Part shown: positions 1 to 9,329 of the stretch, in pieces
How the letters are laid out: each line of letters starts with the position of its first letter
Position numbering within the stretch: position 1 is the first letter of the stretch
DNA from: Jaltomata sinuosa
Taxonomy: Eukaryota > Streptophyta > Magnoliopsida > Solanales > Solanaceae
Direction: 5' to 3'
Length of the DNA stretch: 64,000 nucleotides
Assembly: GCA_003996215.1 (NCBI GenBank)
Contig: QJPP01005296.1
Coordinates: 16,519-80,518, forward strand
Made by a program: the position numbers and the translations under genes
Notes under the pieces: generated by a model
Told to the model about the DNA's origin: nothing
What the model saw: only the letters and a program-made list of their open reading frames with translations
Databases searched by the model: none

Positions 1-2226
1 TCATCAATTTAGACACATCGAACCTGACAGCTTCATTGTTTAGTCTGAAAGTCAGTTCATTTCTTTCCATGTTTACCAACACTCTAGCCGTGGCTAACAA
101 AGGTCGTCCAAAGATTATGGGAACTTCAAAATCTACTTCACAATCCAAGATCACAAAGTCAGCTGGGAAGATAAGCTTACCGATCTTTACTAGCACATCA
201 GACAATATTCCCACAGGTCACTTTACTGAGCGGTCAGCCATCATTACTCTCATGGATGTTGGTTTAGGAGCTCCCAAACCTAATTGGTTATAGACCGCTA
301 GCGGCATCAAGTTGATGCTAGCACCAAGATCACATAATGCTCTTCCGAAGTTGAGCTTCTCGATAGTGCAGGGACCAGTAAAAGCGCCTGGATCTTCCTT
401 CTTTTCGACTAACAATCTAGAGGAAATAGCGCTGCAATGGTGGAGGTTATCTTCTGGTTTGAAACTTACTGACCTCTTCTTGGTAATCAAGTCCTTCATG
501 AACTTGGCATATCCAGGCATTTGTTCAAGTGCTTCGACCAGAGAGATGTTTATTGATATCTGCTTCAGCATGGTCATGAAATTCAGGAACTTACCATCTT
601 CCGCTTTCTTCTTGAGGCATTGTGGGAACGGAGGTGGTGGTCGAGGCATCACAGTTGGAAGCTTTTCGGCTTCCTTGCTTTCCTCTGTGGGTTTTAGCAT
701 TTTCTCCTCTACCGCCTCTTCGTCATCCGCAACTTCACCTTGATTCTGAATTGCCGGATGTGATTCCGGTTACGTTCTACCGCTTCTGGTAGTGATCGCC
801 ATATAACTCGCATCCTTCTTTGGATTTTGGACGGTGTCGCTTGGCAGGGTACCCGTCCTTCTTGGATTTAAGGATACCGAGATCTGCCCCACTTGTTGTT
901 CCAATTGCTTTATCGAGGTGGAATGAGAATCCACCAACTGACTCAATGCTGATAACTCAGTCCTCATCTCCTTTACCCCAAAGTCAGTCGATTCCACCTT
1001 CAGCAGTATTTTTCCCATCATGTTTTCTAGGTTGGACAACCCTGCCTCGTTGCTAGCTTTGTCCCGATTACCAGGTGGTACATACAACCCACCTCTATCA
1101 GTGTTGTTCCTCCAATTTCCTTGGTCGCGATCTCTGTAGCCAGCCTTTTCATAGAAGTTGTCCTTCTGATAGGTCCGACCTTGGTTTCCTTGGCGATTGG
1201 CCTGGAAACCCCCCAAGTAGTTCGCCTCCTCATCAGTTTCCAACTCTGCTGCTCTTCCTTGAGAACCCACAGCTTGTACCTTCTCCATACCTCATGAGAA
1301 CAAGTGCTTGGTCAGTAGGTCCAACTGCGTTTTCAGATGCGCCATGTCTTGGTCGCGTTCCTCTTCTTTTATGCGCTGCTCTGCTGACACACCAACTACG
1401 TAAGTACTAGCTGCCATCTCTGAGTCTCGTGTACGCCAGGCCCTGTTGGTTTTGGTTAGCCTGTCCAAAATAGCTATGGCATCGGTAAAAGTGCGACCCA
1501 TAAACGCTCCACCTGCTGCGTTGTCCAACGTCGGCTTGGTAGCCGAATTCAGTGCCCTATAAAATGTTTGCATCAAAAACTCATCGTTCAGCTGATGGTT
1601 AGGGCATTGTGTCAGCTTCTTCTTGAACCGCAACCAGGTCTCGTGCAATGCTTCGTGAGGTTGCTACCTGAAGTTGCTAATCTCGTCCCTCAACTGTATC
1701 ATCCGAGAGGGAGGAAAGAACCTTTCTAGGAAAGCTCCTCTCAACTCTCCCCAAGTTGCGATAGAGTCGGGGGTCAGCTCTGTCAACCACAACGTGCCTC
1801 ATCAGACAGAGACAACGGAAACAACCTGAGCCTGATTGCTGTCTGACTCACGCCTGCCAGTTCGAACGACTTGCATATGCCCACGAAATTCATTAGGTGC
1901 TGGTTTGGATCATCACCAGCGGCACCACGGAACACTCCTCTCAAGTTCAACAGCTGGATCATCGTGCTAGTGATGTTGAACTTGGCTCTGGGTGCTAGCG
2001 GTGGAAGAGCAATGGCGCCCGTAGCGCCAGCTCCATCTAAGTCGAGATCCTCATCATTCCGTGCGAAGTCATCCTGCAGCCCACCATCATTCAAATTTTG
2101 CTGGGCCTGCAGTTCTGCAGCGATCCTTGCTGCCTCTAGTTGTGCGGCCATATTCCGCCTTAATGTTCTAGCAAGCTCGGGGTCGTAAGGTAATGTTGAT
2201 TCACCCGAGCGCCGGGTACTTGGCAT
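1..2226 (-). pseudogene. gag: Athila-type gag-protease polyprotein of element B, disrupted and cut by the window edge
   Basis: Gag packages element RNA in cytoplasmic particles, and the C-terminal aspartic protease would process it. The first ATG is at 2226 (MPSTRRS...), about 110 bp downstream of the primer site. The Gag core around 1300-1650 (RFKKKLTQCPNHQ, then NAAGGAFMGRTF) matches the Athila pattern of a WxRFK motif, CPxH and an A-A-G-G box. A proline-rich stretch (PRPPPPFPQ) precedes the protease. Its active-site box is DLGASINLM near 325-300, with a flap/GRPLLAT segment at about 110-60. Breaks relative to copy A are a 1-bp loss near 1797, TAG near 1669, TGA near 1290 and a frameshift near 765. 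This copy cannot make the protein. Confidence 0.85.
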
Positions 2227-2336
2227 GCACAACTCTATACCCTGTCAAAAAAAACAAAAACAACAAATAAACGTAAAAGTAGGAAAGTATGACTAAGAGT
2301 CAAATAAACACACCGGACTTAACAAACAACCGTATT

Positions 2337-2353
2337 CCCCGGCAACGGCGCCA
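2337..2353 (-). other. Primer-binding site, tRNA-Asp, element B
   Basis: The plus strand reads CCCCGGCAACGGCGCCA, identical to the 3' end of plant tRNA-Asp including CCA. The minus (sense) strand is therefore its complement, TGGCGCCGTTGCCGGGG. It lies 5 bases inside the LTR end, as expected for first-strand priming. Confidence 0.9.
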
Positions 2354-3018
2354 CTTTTTGATAACGCCCAAACTACACCTCAAATTAATGAAGCGTAAGC
2401 AGTCGTAGTCAAATATAGAACCCAACAAAGGTTGGGGTCGAATCCCACAGAGAATATGGTGAAAGTTCAAGTCGTTAGTGAAGTATGTGACTAATAGTCA
2501 ATAGTTTCCGGTAAATAAAAGGGGGGTTTTGTGCGAACAATGTGTAAACAAAACAAATAATAAACGTATGAGTTTTAATCAAGATGAGAGAATGAACTAG
2601 GGAAGTGTTTACCATGGCATTGGTAACGATGTCGATCCTAAGCTTAACCGGGTTCTTTCTATATGCGTGTCACGATGTGATTGAAGTAATGGTATCGTCT
2701 AAACGTTTCTCAACCAAATAGACAAATTTACTTTTCTTCTCTCGAACTTGAAAAGGTGTGCTTTTAGATTTCAATCCTAAACATCAAGTAGATTAATCTA
2801 GTTACAGCATTAATCATAAGACGAGAGTTAGTAGTCTTGAATCCTCGTCGTTAATCAAGTTTCCCGGTTTTAATCTCTTTACTCAAGCAAATTAGACCTA
2901 GGCATGTTCTAATATTTGCAACCACTAGAAAATATTAAATAATGAATGATTAACAACGTGATAACATATATATTGAACCCGTCGCTACTCGGAATCTATA
3001 TCGCTACTTTAGCCATGG

Positions 3019-3042
3019 CTCCCACAACCCTAGTTGTGGGAG
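3019..3042. other. Conserved perfect hairpin in Athila-like LTR 1
   Basis: A 10-bp perfect stem CTCCCACAAC / GTTGTGGGAG encloses the loop CCTA. The same hairpin occurs at the same place in the other two LTR copies (6499-6522, 7763-7786). It lies about 270 bp downstream of the TATA box in the element sense, so it would be in the transcript leader. Confidence 0.8.
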
Positions 3043-3307
3043 GTTTAGTTACTCATGCTTGTAGAAGAATAAAAGAAAGTCATATTCATAATAAAGAAAA
3101 GAGATCCTTACAATGTAGTGAGAACAATCTTTAATTAATCCAAGAACAAGAAAACAAGATCTCAAGAACGATTCAAGAACATGAATTTAAGAAGTATAAA
3201 ACGTGTTTCTTGATCTCCAAGTCGACTAAAATCTCTCCTAAAACTATTGGGAGAACTATTCTAAAAAACGTGGTTAATTGCATAAATAAAATAAACCTAA
3301 CATAGGG

Positions 3308-3315
3308 TATTTATA
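3308..3315 (-). promoter_or_regulatory. LTR TATA box, element B
   Basis: The minus strand reads TATAAATA within TATAAATACCCTATGTTAGG, a near-consensus plant TATA box. The same sequence is conserved in the two other LTR copies. It marks the U3/R boundary region and shows that transcription runs leftwards into gag. Confidence 0.75.
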
Positions 3316-3360
3316 GGAGTCTAGGAAACAAATCCCAAAAACGCTCGGATTCCGCGTAAC

Positions 3361-3511
3361 CGACTGCCCAGGTGCGACGGCCAGGCTGACGGACCGTCAC
3401 TTGCTTGACAGACCGTCGCCTGGGCCGTCACCACTAGACAGTGGCACTGCCCAACTTGACGGTCATTGTGACGGGCTGTCACTCAGGCCGTCACTCTTAT
3501 CCAGAATGCTC
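3361..3511. repeat. U3 block of GACGG/CCGTC inverted repeats, LTR 1
   Basis: The block carries many GACGG and CCGTC words, often paired as short palindromes such as TGACGGACCGTCA. It sits just upstream of the TATA box in the element sense. Homologous blocks in LTR 2 and LTR 3 differ in copy number, and LTR 3 is the largest. Confidence 0.75.
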
Positions 3512-3660
3512 TTTTTCGCGTATTTCCTTCCGTTTCCATGTTTGTCTCCATTTCCTGAAAATACAACATAAAAACATCAAAAACGACAACGGTTGCTTGA
3601 AAACGTACGATTGTTCTTAGTTAAAAGGAGTCGAAAGTGCCGTAAATTGGCGGCACATCA

Positions 3661-5714
3661 ATAAGCTTACCGATCTTTACTTGCACATCAGACAATATTC
3701 CCACGGGCCGTTTTACCGAACGGTCAGCCATCAATACTCTCATGGACGTTGGTTTAGGAGCTCCCAAACCCAATTGTTTATAGACTGCTAGCAGCATCAG
3801 GTTGATGCTAGCACCAAGATCACACAAGGCTCTTCCGAAGATGAGTTTCCCAATAGTACAGGGAACAGTAAACGCACCTGGATCTTCCTTTTTGTCTACT
3901 AACGACCTTGAGGAAATAACACTACAGTGGTGGAGGTTGTCTTCCGGTTCAAAACTTACTGACCTCTTCTTTGTAATCAAGTCCTTCATGAACTTGGCAT
4001 AACCGGGCATTTGTTCAAGCGCTTCCACTAGTGGGATGTTTATTGATATTTGCTTGAGCATGGTCAGGAAATTCAGGAACTTACCATCTTCTGCTTTCTT
4101 CTTCAGGCGTTGTGGGAAAGGAGGTGGTGGTCGAGGCATCATAGTTGGAAGCTTTTCAGCTTCCTTGCTTTTCTCCGCAGGCTTTAGAGTAGCCTCCTCG
4201 ACTTCCTTATCGTTGGCGTCATCACCCTCAAATTGAGTCTGAATTACCGGATGTGATTCAGGTAATATTTTTCCGCTTCTTGTGGTGATCGCCATACAGC
4301 TCGCGTCATTCCTCGGGTTTTGAACCGTGTCACTCGGCAAGGTACCTATCTTCCTTGGGTTTAGAGATGCCGAGATTAAGCCCACTTGCTGCTCCAATTG
4401 CTTAATCGAGGTGGAATGCGACTCCACTATTTGATGCATGGCCGATAACTCAGTCCTTATCTCCTTCACCCCAGAGTCAGTCGATTCTACCTTCAGCAGC
4501 ATCTTCGCCATTATGTTCTCTAACTTGGAAGTCTCTGCCTCGTTGCTAGCTTTGTCCCGATTACCAGGTGGTACATACAACCCACCTCTATCAGTGTTAT
4601 TCCTCCAGTTTCCTTGATCGCGATTGTAGCCAGCTTTCTCATAGTAGTTGTCCTTCTGATAGGTCCGACCTTGGTTTCCTTGGCCATTGGCCTGGAAACC
4701 CCCCAAGTAATTCGCCTCCTCAGTTTCCAACTATGCTGCTCTACCTTGGGAACCCACATCTTTTACCTTCTCCATACCTCCTGAGAACAAGTGCTTGGTC
4801 AGTAGGTCCAACTGCGTTTTCAGATGCGCCATGTCTTGGTCGCGCTCCTCGTCTTTTCTGCGCTGCTCAGCTGACATACCAACTGCATAAGTGCTAGTTG
4901 CTACCTCTGAATCCCGTGTATGCCAGGCCCTGTTGGTTTTGGTGAGCCTGTCCAAAATAGCTGTGGCATCGGCAAAAGTGCGACCCATAAACGCTCCACC
5001 TGCTGCGTTGTCCAACGTCGGCTTGGTAGCCAAATTTAGTGCCCTGTAGAATGTTTGCATCAAAAATTCGTCGTTCAACTGATGGTTAGGGCATTGTGTT
5101 ATCTTCTTTTTGAATCGCAACCAGGTCTCGTGCAATGCTTCGTGAGGTTGCTGTCTGAAATTGCTAATCTCATCCCTCAACTGTATCATCCTAGAGGGAG
5201 GAAAGAACCTTTCTAGGAAAGCTCCTTTCAACTCTCCCCAAGTTGCGATAGAGTCGGGGGTCAGCTCTGTCAACCACAATGCTGCCTCATCAGAAAGAGA
5301 CAACGGAAACAACCTGAGCCTGATCGCTGTCTGACTCACTCCAGGAAACTCAAACGACTTGCAGATGCCCACGAAATTCATCAGATGCTGGTTTGGATCA
5401 TCCCCAGCGGCACCTCGGAACACTCCTCTCAAGTTCAACAGCTGGATCATCGTGCTAGTGATGTTGAACTTGGCTCCGGGCGCTAGCGGTGGAAGAGCAA
5501 TGGCGCTCGTAGCGCCAACTCCATCCAAGTCGATATCCTCATCATTCAGCATAACATCGTCCTGCAGACCACCAGCATTCAGATTTTGTTGGGCCTGCAG
5601 TTCTGCAGCGAGCCTTGCTGCCTCTTGTTGTGCGGCCATATTCCGCCTTAACGTTCTAGCAATCTCGGGGTTGTAAGGTAATGTTGATTCACTCGAGCGC
5701 CGGGTACTTGGCAT
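3661..5714 (-). pseudogene. gag: Athila-type gag-protease of element A, one in-frame stop, 3' end cut by element B
   Basis: The ATG at 5714 opens a frame that stays open for about 680 codons to 3661, except for one TAG at 4731-4733 where copy B has a GAG-type codon. The N-terminal third is glutamine- and alanine-rich. The central Gag core carries FFPPSRMIQLRDEI, RFKKKITQCPNHQ and NAAGGAFMGRTFADA. A basic, glycine/asparagine-rich linker follows, then the proline-rich PRPPPPFPQ. The protease begins with CDLGASINLM, with DLG instead of the usual DS/TG, as known in Athila. Beyond KIGKL the frame reads into the LTR of B. With only one nonsense change in 2 kb this is the best-preserved coding region in the nest. 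Confidence 0.87.
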
Positions 5715-5819
5715 GCACAACTATGTACCCTGTCAAAAAAAAACAACAAATAAACGTAAAAGCAGGAAAGTATGACTAAGAGTCAAATAAACACACCGGA
5801 CTTAACAAACAATCGTATT

Positions 5820-5836
5820 CCCCGGCAACGGTGCCA
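5820..5836 (-). other. Primer-binding site, tRNA-Asp, element A
   Basis: The plus strand reads CCCCGGCAACGGTGCCA, the 3' end of plant tRNA-Asp with a single C-to-T change. It lies 5 bases from the LTR end at 5842. Confidence 0.85.
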
Positions 5837-6498
5837 AAATTTGATAACGCTCAAAGTACCACTCCAATTAGGAAGCGTAAGCGATCGTTGTCAAATATAG
5901 AACCCAACAAAGGTTGGGGTCGATCCCACAGAGAATATGGTGAAAGTTAAGCCTTTAGTGAATTAGTTAACTAATGGTCAATAGTTTCCAGTAAATAAAA
6001 GGGGGGGTTTTGTGTGAACAATGTGTAAACAAAACGAACAATAATGTATGAGAAATAATCAGTAGGAGAATGAACTAGGGAAGTGTTTACCATGGCATTG
6101 GTAACGATGTCGATTCTAAGCTTAACCGGGTTCTTTCTATATGCGTATCACAATGTGATTGAATTAACGGTATCGTCTAAACGTTTCTCAACCAAATAGA
6201 CGAATTTACTTTTCAATTCTCTCGAACTTGAAAAGGTGTGCTTTTAGATTTCAATCCTAAACATCAAGTAGATTAATCTAGTTACAGTATTAATCATAAG
6301 ACGAGAGTTGGTAGTCTCGAATCCTCGTCGTTAATCAAGTTTCCCGGTTTTAATCTATTTACTCAAGCAAATTAAACCTAGGCATGTTCTAATATTTGCA
6401 ACCACTAGAAAACGTTAAATAATGTATGATTAACAACGTGACAACATATATATTGAAACCGTCGCTACCCGAAATCTATATCGCTACTTTAGCCATGG

Positions 6499-6522
6499 CT
6501 CCCACAACCCTAGTTGTGGGAG
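6499..6522. other. Conserved perfect hairpin in Athila-like LTR 2
   Basis: The 10-bp stem and CCTA loop are identical to those at 3019-3042. Confidence 0.8.
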
Positions 6523-6783
6523 GTTTAGTTAATCATGCTTGTAGAAGAATAGAAGAAAGTCATATTCATAATAAAGAAAAGAGATCCTTACAATATAGTG
6601 AAAACAATCTTCAATTATTCCAAGAACAAGAAAAACAAAGATCCCAAGAACAAATCAAGAACAAGATTTAAGGAGGAGGAAAACGTGTGTAGCGTGTTTC
6701 CTCTCTCTAAAATTGCTCAAAACTCCTAAAACTATTGGGTAATGTATTGGTAAGTGCTTGAATAAAATAAACCTAACATAGGG

Positions 6784-6791
6784 TATTTATA
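6784..6791 (-). promoter_or_regulatory. LTR TATA box, element A
   Basis: TATAAATA on the minus strand, in the same context as at 3308-3315. The GACGG repeat block lies immediately upstream in the element sense. Confidence 0.75.
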
Positions 6792-6830
6792 GGAGTCTAG
6801 GAAGTAAACCCAAAAATGCTCGGATTCCGT

Positions 6831-7000
6831 GTCGCCGACTGTCTCAACTTGACGGCTTGGGGTGACGGACCGTCACCACCTTGACGGACCGTCACGGCGG
6901 CCGTCACCCTTAGGCAGTGTTGCAGCTCAATCTTGATGGTCACTATGACGGACCATCACATGGGTGACGGCCCGTCATGGTGGCCGTCACTCTTAGGCAG
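6831..7000. repeat. U3 block of GACGG/CCGTC inverted repeats, LTR 2
   Basis: Two imperfect units are visible. CCGTCAC followed by CTTAGGCAGTG recurs at about 6901 and 6983, a spacing of roughly 82 bp. TGACGGACCGTCA palindromes occur within the units. Confidence 0.72.
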
Positions 7001-7762
7001 TGGCGCACTTTTGATCGTAGTTCCTTCCTTTTCTACGTTTGTCTCCATTTCCTACAAATATAACATAAACACATCAAAAATGACGACGATTGCTTGAAAA
7101 CGTACGATTGTTCTTAGTTAAAAGGAGTCGAAAGTGCCGTAAAATGGCGGCACATCAGTCGTCAAATATAGAACCCAACAAAGGTTGGGGTCAATCTCAC
7201 AGGGAATAAGGTGCAAATTAAGTCGTTAGTGAATTAAATGACTAGTAATCAATAGTTTCCGGTAAATTGGGGGGTTTGTGTGAACAATATTTGATCAACG
7301 CAAATAATAATGTACGACTAATAATCAATATGAGAGTGAACTAGGGAAGTGTTCACCATGGCGTCGTAACAATGTCGACTCAAAGCTTAACCGGGTTCTT
7401 TCTATAAGCATATAACGATGTGATTGAATTAATGGTATCGTCTAAATGTTTCTCAACCAAATAGACGAATTTCCTTTTCAATTCTCTCGAACTTGAAAAG
7501 GTGAACTTTCTTATTTCAATCCTAAACATCAAGTAGATTAATCTAGTTACAGAATTAATCATAAGACGAGAAGTGGTAGTCTCGAATCCTCATAGTTAAT
7601 CAAATTTCCCGGTTTTAATCTCTTTACTCAAGCAAATTAAACCTAGGCATGTTCTAATGTTTGCAACCACTAGAAAACGTTAATAATGAATGATTAACAA
7701 CGTGACAACATAAATATTGAACCCGACGCTACCCGGAATCTATATTGCTACTTTTGCCATGG

Positions 7763-7786
7763 CTCCCACAACTCTAGTTGTGGGAA
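7763..7786. other. Conserved hairpin in Athila-like LTR 3
   Basis: The hairpin is as at 3019-3042, with loop TCTA and one mismatch at the base of the stem. Confidence 0.72.
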
Positions 7787-8032
7787 GTTAGTTACTCATG
7801 CTATTAGGAGAAGAGAAGAAAATCATATTCATCATAAAGAGAAAAGGTTCTTACAATATAATGAACACAAGCTTCAATTATCCAAGAACAAGAAACCAAG
7901 ATCCCAAGAACAATGGAAGAACAAGATGATGAAGAAGAAAAACGTGTAGTGTCGTGTTTTCTCTCCAAAAACTCGCTCAAAAATATCCTAGAACTATTGG
8001 GTAATGAATAATAAAATAACCCTAACATAGGG

Positions 8033-8040
8033 TATTTATA
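8033..8040 (-). promoter_or_regulatory. LTR TATA box, element C
   Basis: TATAAATA on the minus strand, followed by CCCTATGTTAGGGTTA as in the other LTRs. Confidence 0.7.
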
Positions 8041-8089
8041 GTAGTGCAGGAAATTAAGTCCAAAAATAAAAAGTTCGAAATCCGCGTCG

Positions 8090-8430
8090 CATTGACGGCC
8101 CACCCTGACGGACTGTCGCCACTGTGATGGGCCGTCACTCACAGCCGTCGCCACTATCCAGTGCATGCCATCTTTTAGCTCCCACTTGACGGCTTGGCTG
8201 ACGGTCCGTCAAAGGTGTGGTGGGCCATCACGCCAACCGTCGCTGCTATCCAGTGTAGGCTCTCCTTGAGCTCTCACTTGACGGCTTGGCTGACGGTCCG
8301 TCAAAGGTGTGACGGGCCGTCACACCAACCGTCGCCGCTATCCAGTGGCTCCTTTAGCTGCTGCCAGGTTTGGTGGCTCTCCTGACGGTCAGTCACCTGT
8401 GTGACGAGCCGTCAGGTCCTCCGTCAAGAT
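8090..8430. repeat. Expanded U3 tandem repeat of about 92 bp, LTR 3
   Basis: CACTTGACGGCTTGGCTGAC recurs at 8183 and 8275, a 92-bp spacing, with more degenerate units on both sides. Each unit contains GACGGTCCGTC-type palindromes and a CTATCCAGTG tail. This is the same U3 segment as at 3361-3511 but with about twice the length. Confidence 0.78.
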
Positions 8431-8593
8431 CAACCTTTGTTACTTAGCTTGAGTATTTTTACTTCCTTTTTATCCTTGTCTACATTTCCTGCAAATACAA
8501 CATAAAAACATCAAAAAACACAAAAGTTGCTCGAAAACTTGCGAGTATTCTTAGTTAAAGGCGTCAAATGTGCCGTAGAATCCAGGCACATCA

Positions 8594-9250
8594 GGGTACA
8601 CACGAATATCTCGTAACAAAAGTATTTTTCATAGACATTTAAAATACTTTAAAAAGGTAATAAAAATATAACTTTAAAATAAAATATTTTCAAATATACG
8701 CGCGATGCTAATAAAATTCTTAAATTTAGGTTCGCAATTCACCATCGCACGATTTTGATACTCAAGAACTCTCTTGGAACCCTCCCTTATGTTTTCCCAC
8801 TGTTCCAGAACTGAAATGGAGTTTTAAAACATGAAGTTGAGGCTTTAAATCGATTTTGATCCGACCCGGTTCGCGACCCGGTTTCTGCCAGACAGTCCGC
8901 GGTAAAGCAGTCATAACTTTTTACTCCGAGATCAGTTGGACGTGAGGTTTTGTGCGTTGGAAACTAGACTCGTAGACCTTCAATTTGGTATTTCGGGGGA
9001 CTTATAAATCTTTATATATTGAGAGAAAAGCTCTGAGATATTTTACCCAAAGTTCAGAAAATTTATTAAGGAAACTTACGATAACTTTTGCATACATGCT
9101 TGATTTCAAAACTTATCATACGACCAAACAAATGGACCCGGCACCGAAATACCGGTCCCGACAAGCCTTAAATGGCTTGGGGCTGCTACAAACAAGCTCT
9201 AACGGTACAAGGAAAACGTATACGTGGAAATAATCGGAAGGGTCATTACA
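8594..9250 (-). repeat. 3' LTR of element D, truncated by element C
   Basis: The segment matches 19627-20277 nearly base for base (for example GAATATCTCGTAACAAAAGT) and ends at GGTCATTACA, 9241-9250, as the other D-family LTRs do. Some 2.6 kb of this LTR (without the H insertion) is missing and should lie beyond the inserted Athila nest. Confidence 0.85.
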
Positions 9251-9290
9251 TCATCCACTACTAAAAAGGACTTTCGTCCTCGAAAGTCAA
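9251..9290 (-). other. Polypurine-tract region of element D
   Basis: In the element sense the last internal bases before the LTR read GGACGAAAGTCC, TTTTTAGTAGTGGATGA, then TGTAATG of the LTR. The same junction is present at 28304, 35684, 40420, 52313 and 60603. It therefore marks the conserved plus-strand priming side in this family. Confidence 0.6.
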
Positions 9291-9329
9291 GGTCAAGGGG
9301 GTACCTGAAGGCTCAAACAGTTGTGGATA

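Larger units (their letters stand above)
1..3660 (-). mobile_element. Element B: Athila-like Ty3/gypsy retrotransposon, 5' part
   Basis: Reading down the minus strand, an LTR (3660 to 2359), a tRNA-Asp primer-binding site and a gag-protease region follow in the order of an LTR retrotransposon 5' end. The rest of the element (RT, integrase, 3' LTR) would lie left of base 1. The Gag pattern, the DLGA protease box and the tRNA-Asp primer are those known for the Athila clade. Its LTR end (CACATCA at 3654-3660) is joined directly to the middle of another copy's protease region at 3661, which suggests that B inserted into A. Confidence 0.85.
2359..3660 (-). repeat. 5' LTR of element B (1302 bp)
   Basis: In the element sense the LTR begins TGATGTGCCGCC and ends GGCGTTATCA, with TG...CA and 4-bp inverted ends (TGAT/ATCA). 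It aligns along its length with 5842-7157 and with 7158-8593. It contains a U3 with GACGG/CCGTC palindromes, a TATA box and a conserved hairpin. The short open frame at 2946-3134 is not considered a gene. Confidence 0.88.
3661..7157 (-). mobile_element. Element A: Athila-like retrotransposon, 5' LTR plus gag-protease
   Basis: A complete LTR (7157 to 5842), a PBS and a nearly open gag-protease run down to 3661, where the coding sequence stops abruptly at the LTR end of element B. The protease continues in copy B past the equivalent position (bases 1-180), so A is interrupted rather than naturally short. The rest of A should lie left of the window, beyond B. Confidence 0.82.
5842..7157 (-). repeat. 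5' LTR of element A (1316 bp)
   Basis: It starts TGAT... and ends ...ATCA in the element sense and aligns end to end with 2359-3660. Its outer end (CACATCA, 7151-7157) is joined to an internal point of another LTR copy at 7158, indicating insertion of A into that LTR. Confidence 0.88.
7158..8593 (-). repeat. Element C: truncated Athila-like LTR (third copy)
   Basis: The block aligns with the other two LTRs from GTCAAATATAGAACCC (7162 onward) to the outer end CACATCA at 8593. It lacks the first roughly 48 bases on the PBS side, where element A begins. It is longer than the others despite the truncation because its U3 repeats are expanded. Its outer end abuts D-family LTR sequence at 8594, so C most likely inserted into the 3' LTR of D. 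The missing PBS-side end and the body of C should lie left of the window. Confidence 0.82.

Noticed and set aside
2946..3134. Small open frame recurring in the Athila-like LTRs (also 6426-6671)
   Set aside because: It lies on the strand opposite to transcription of the element, varies in length, and is broken in the third LTR.
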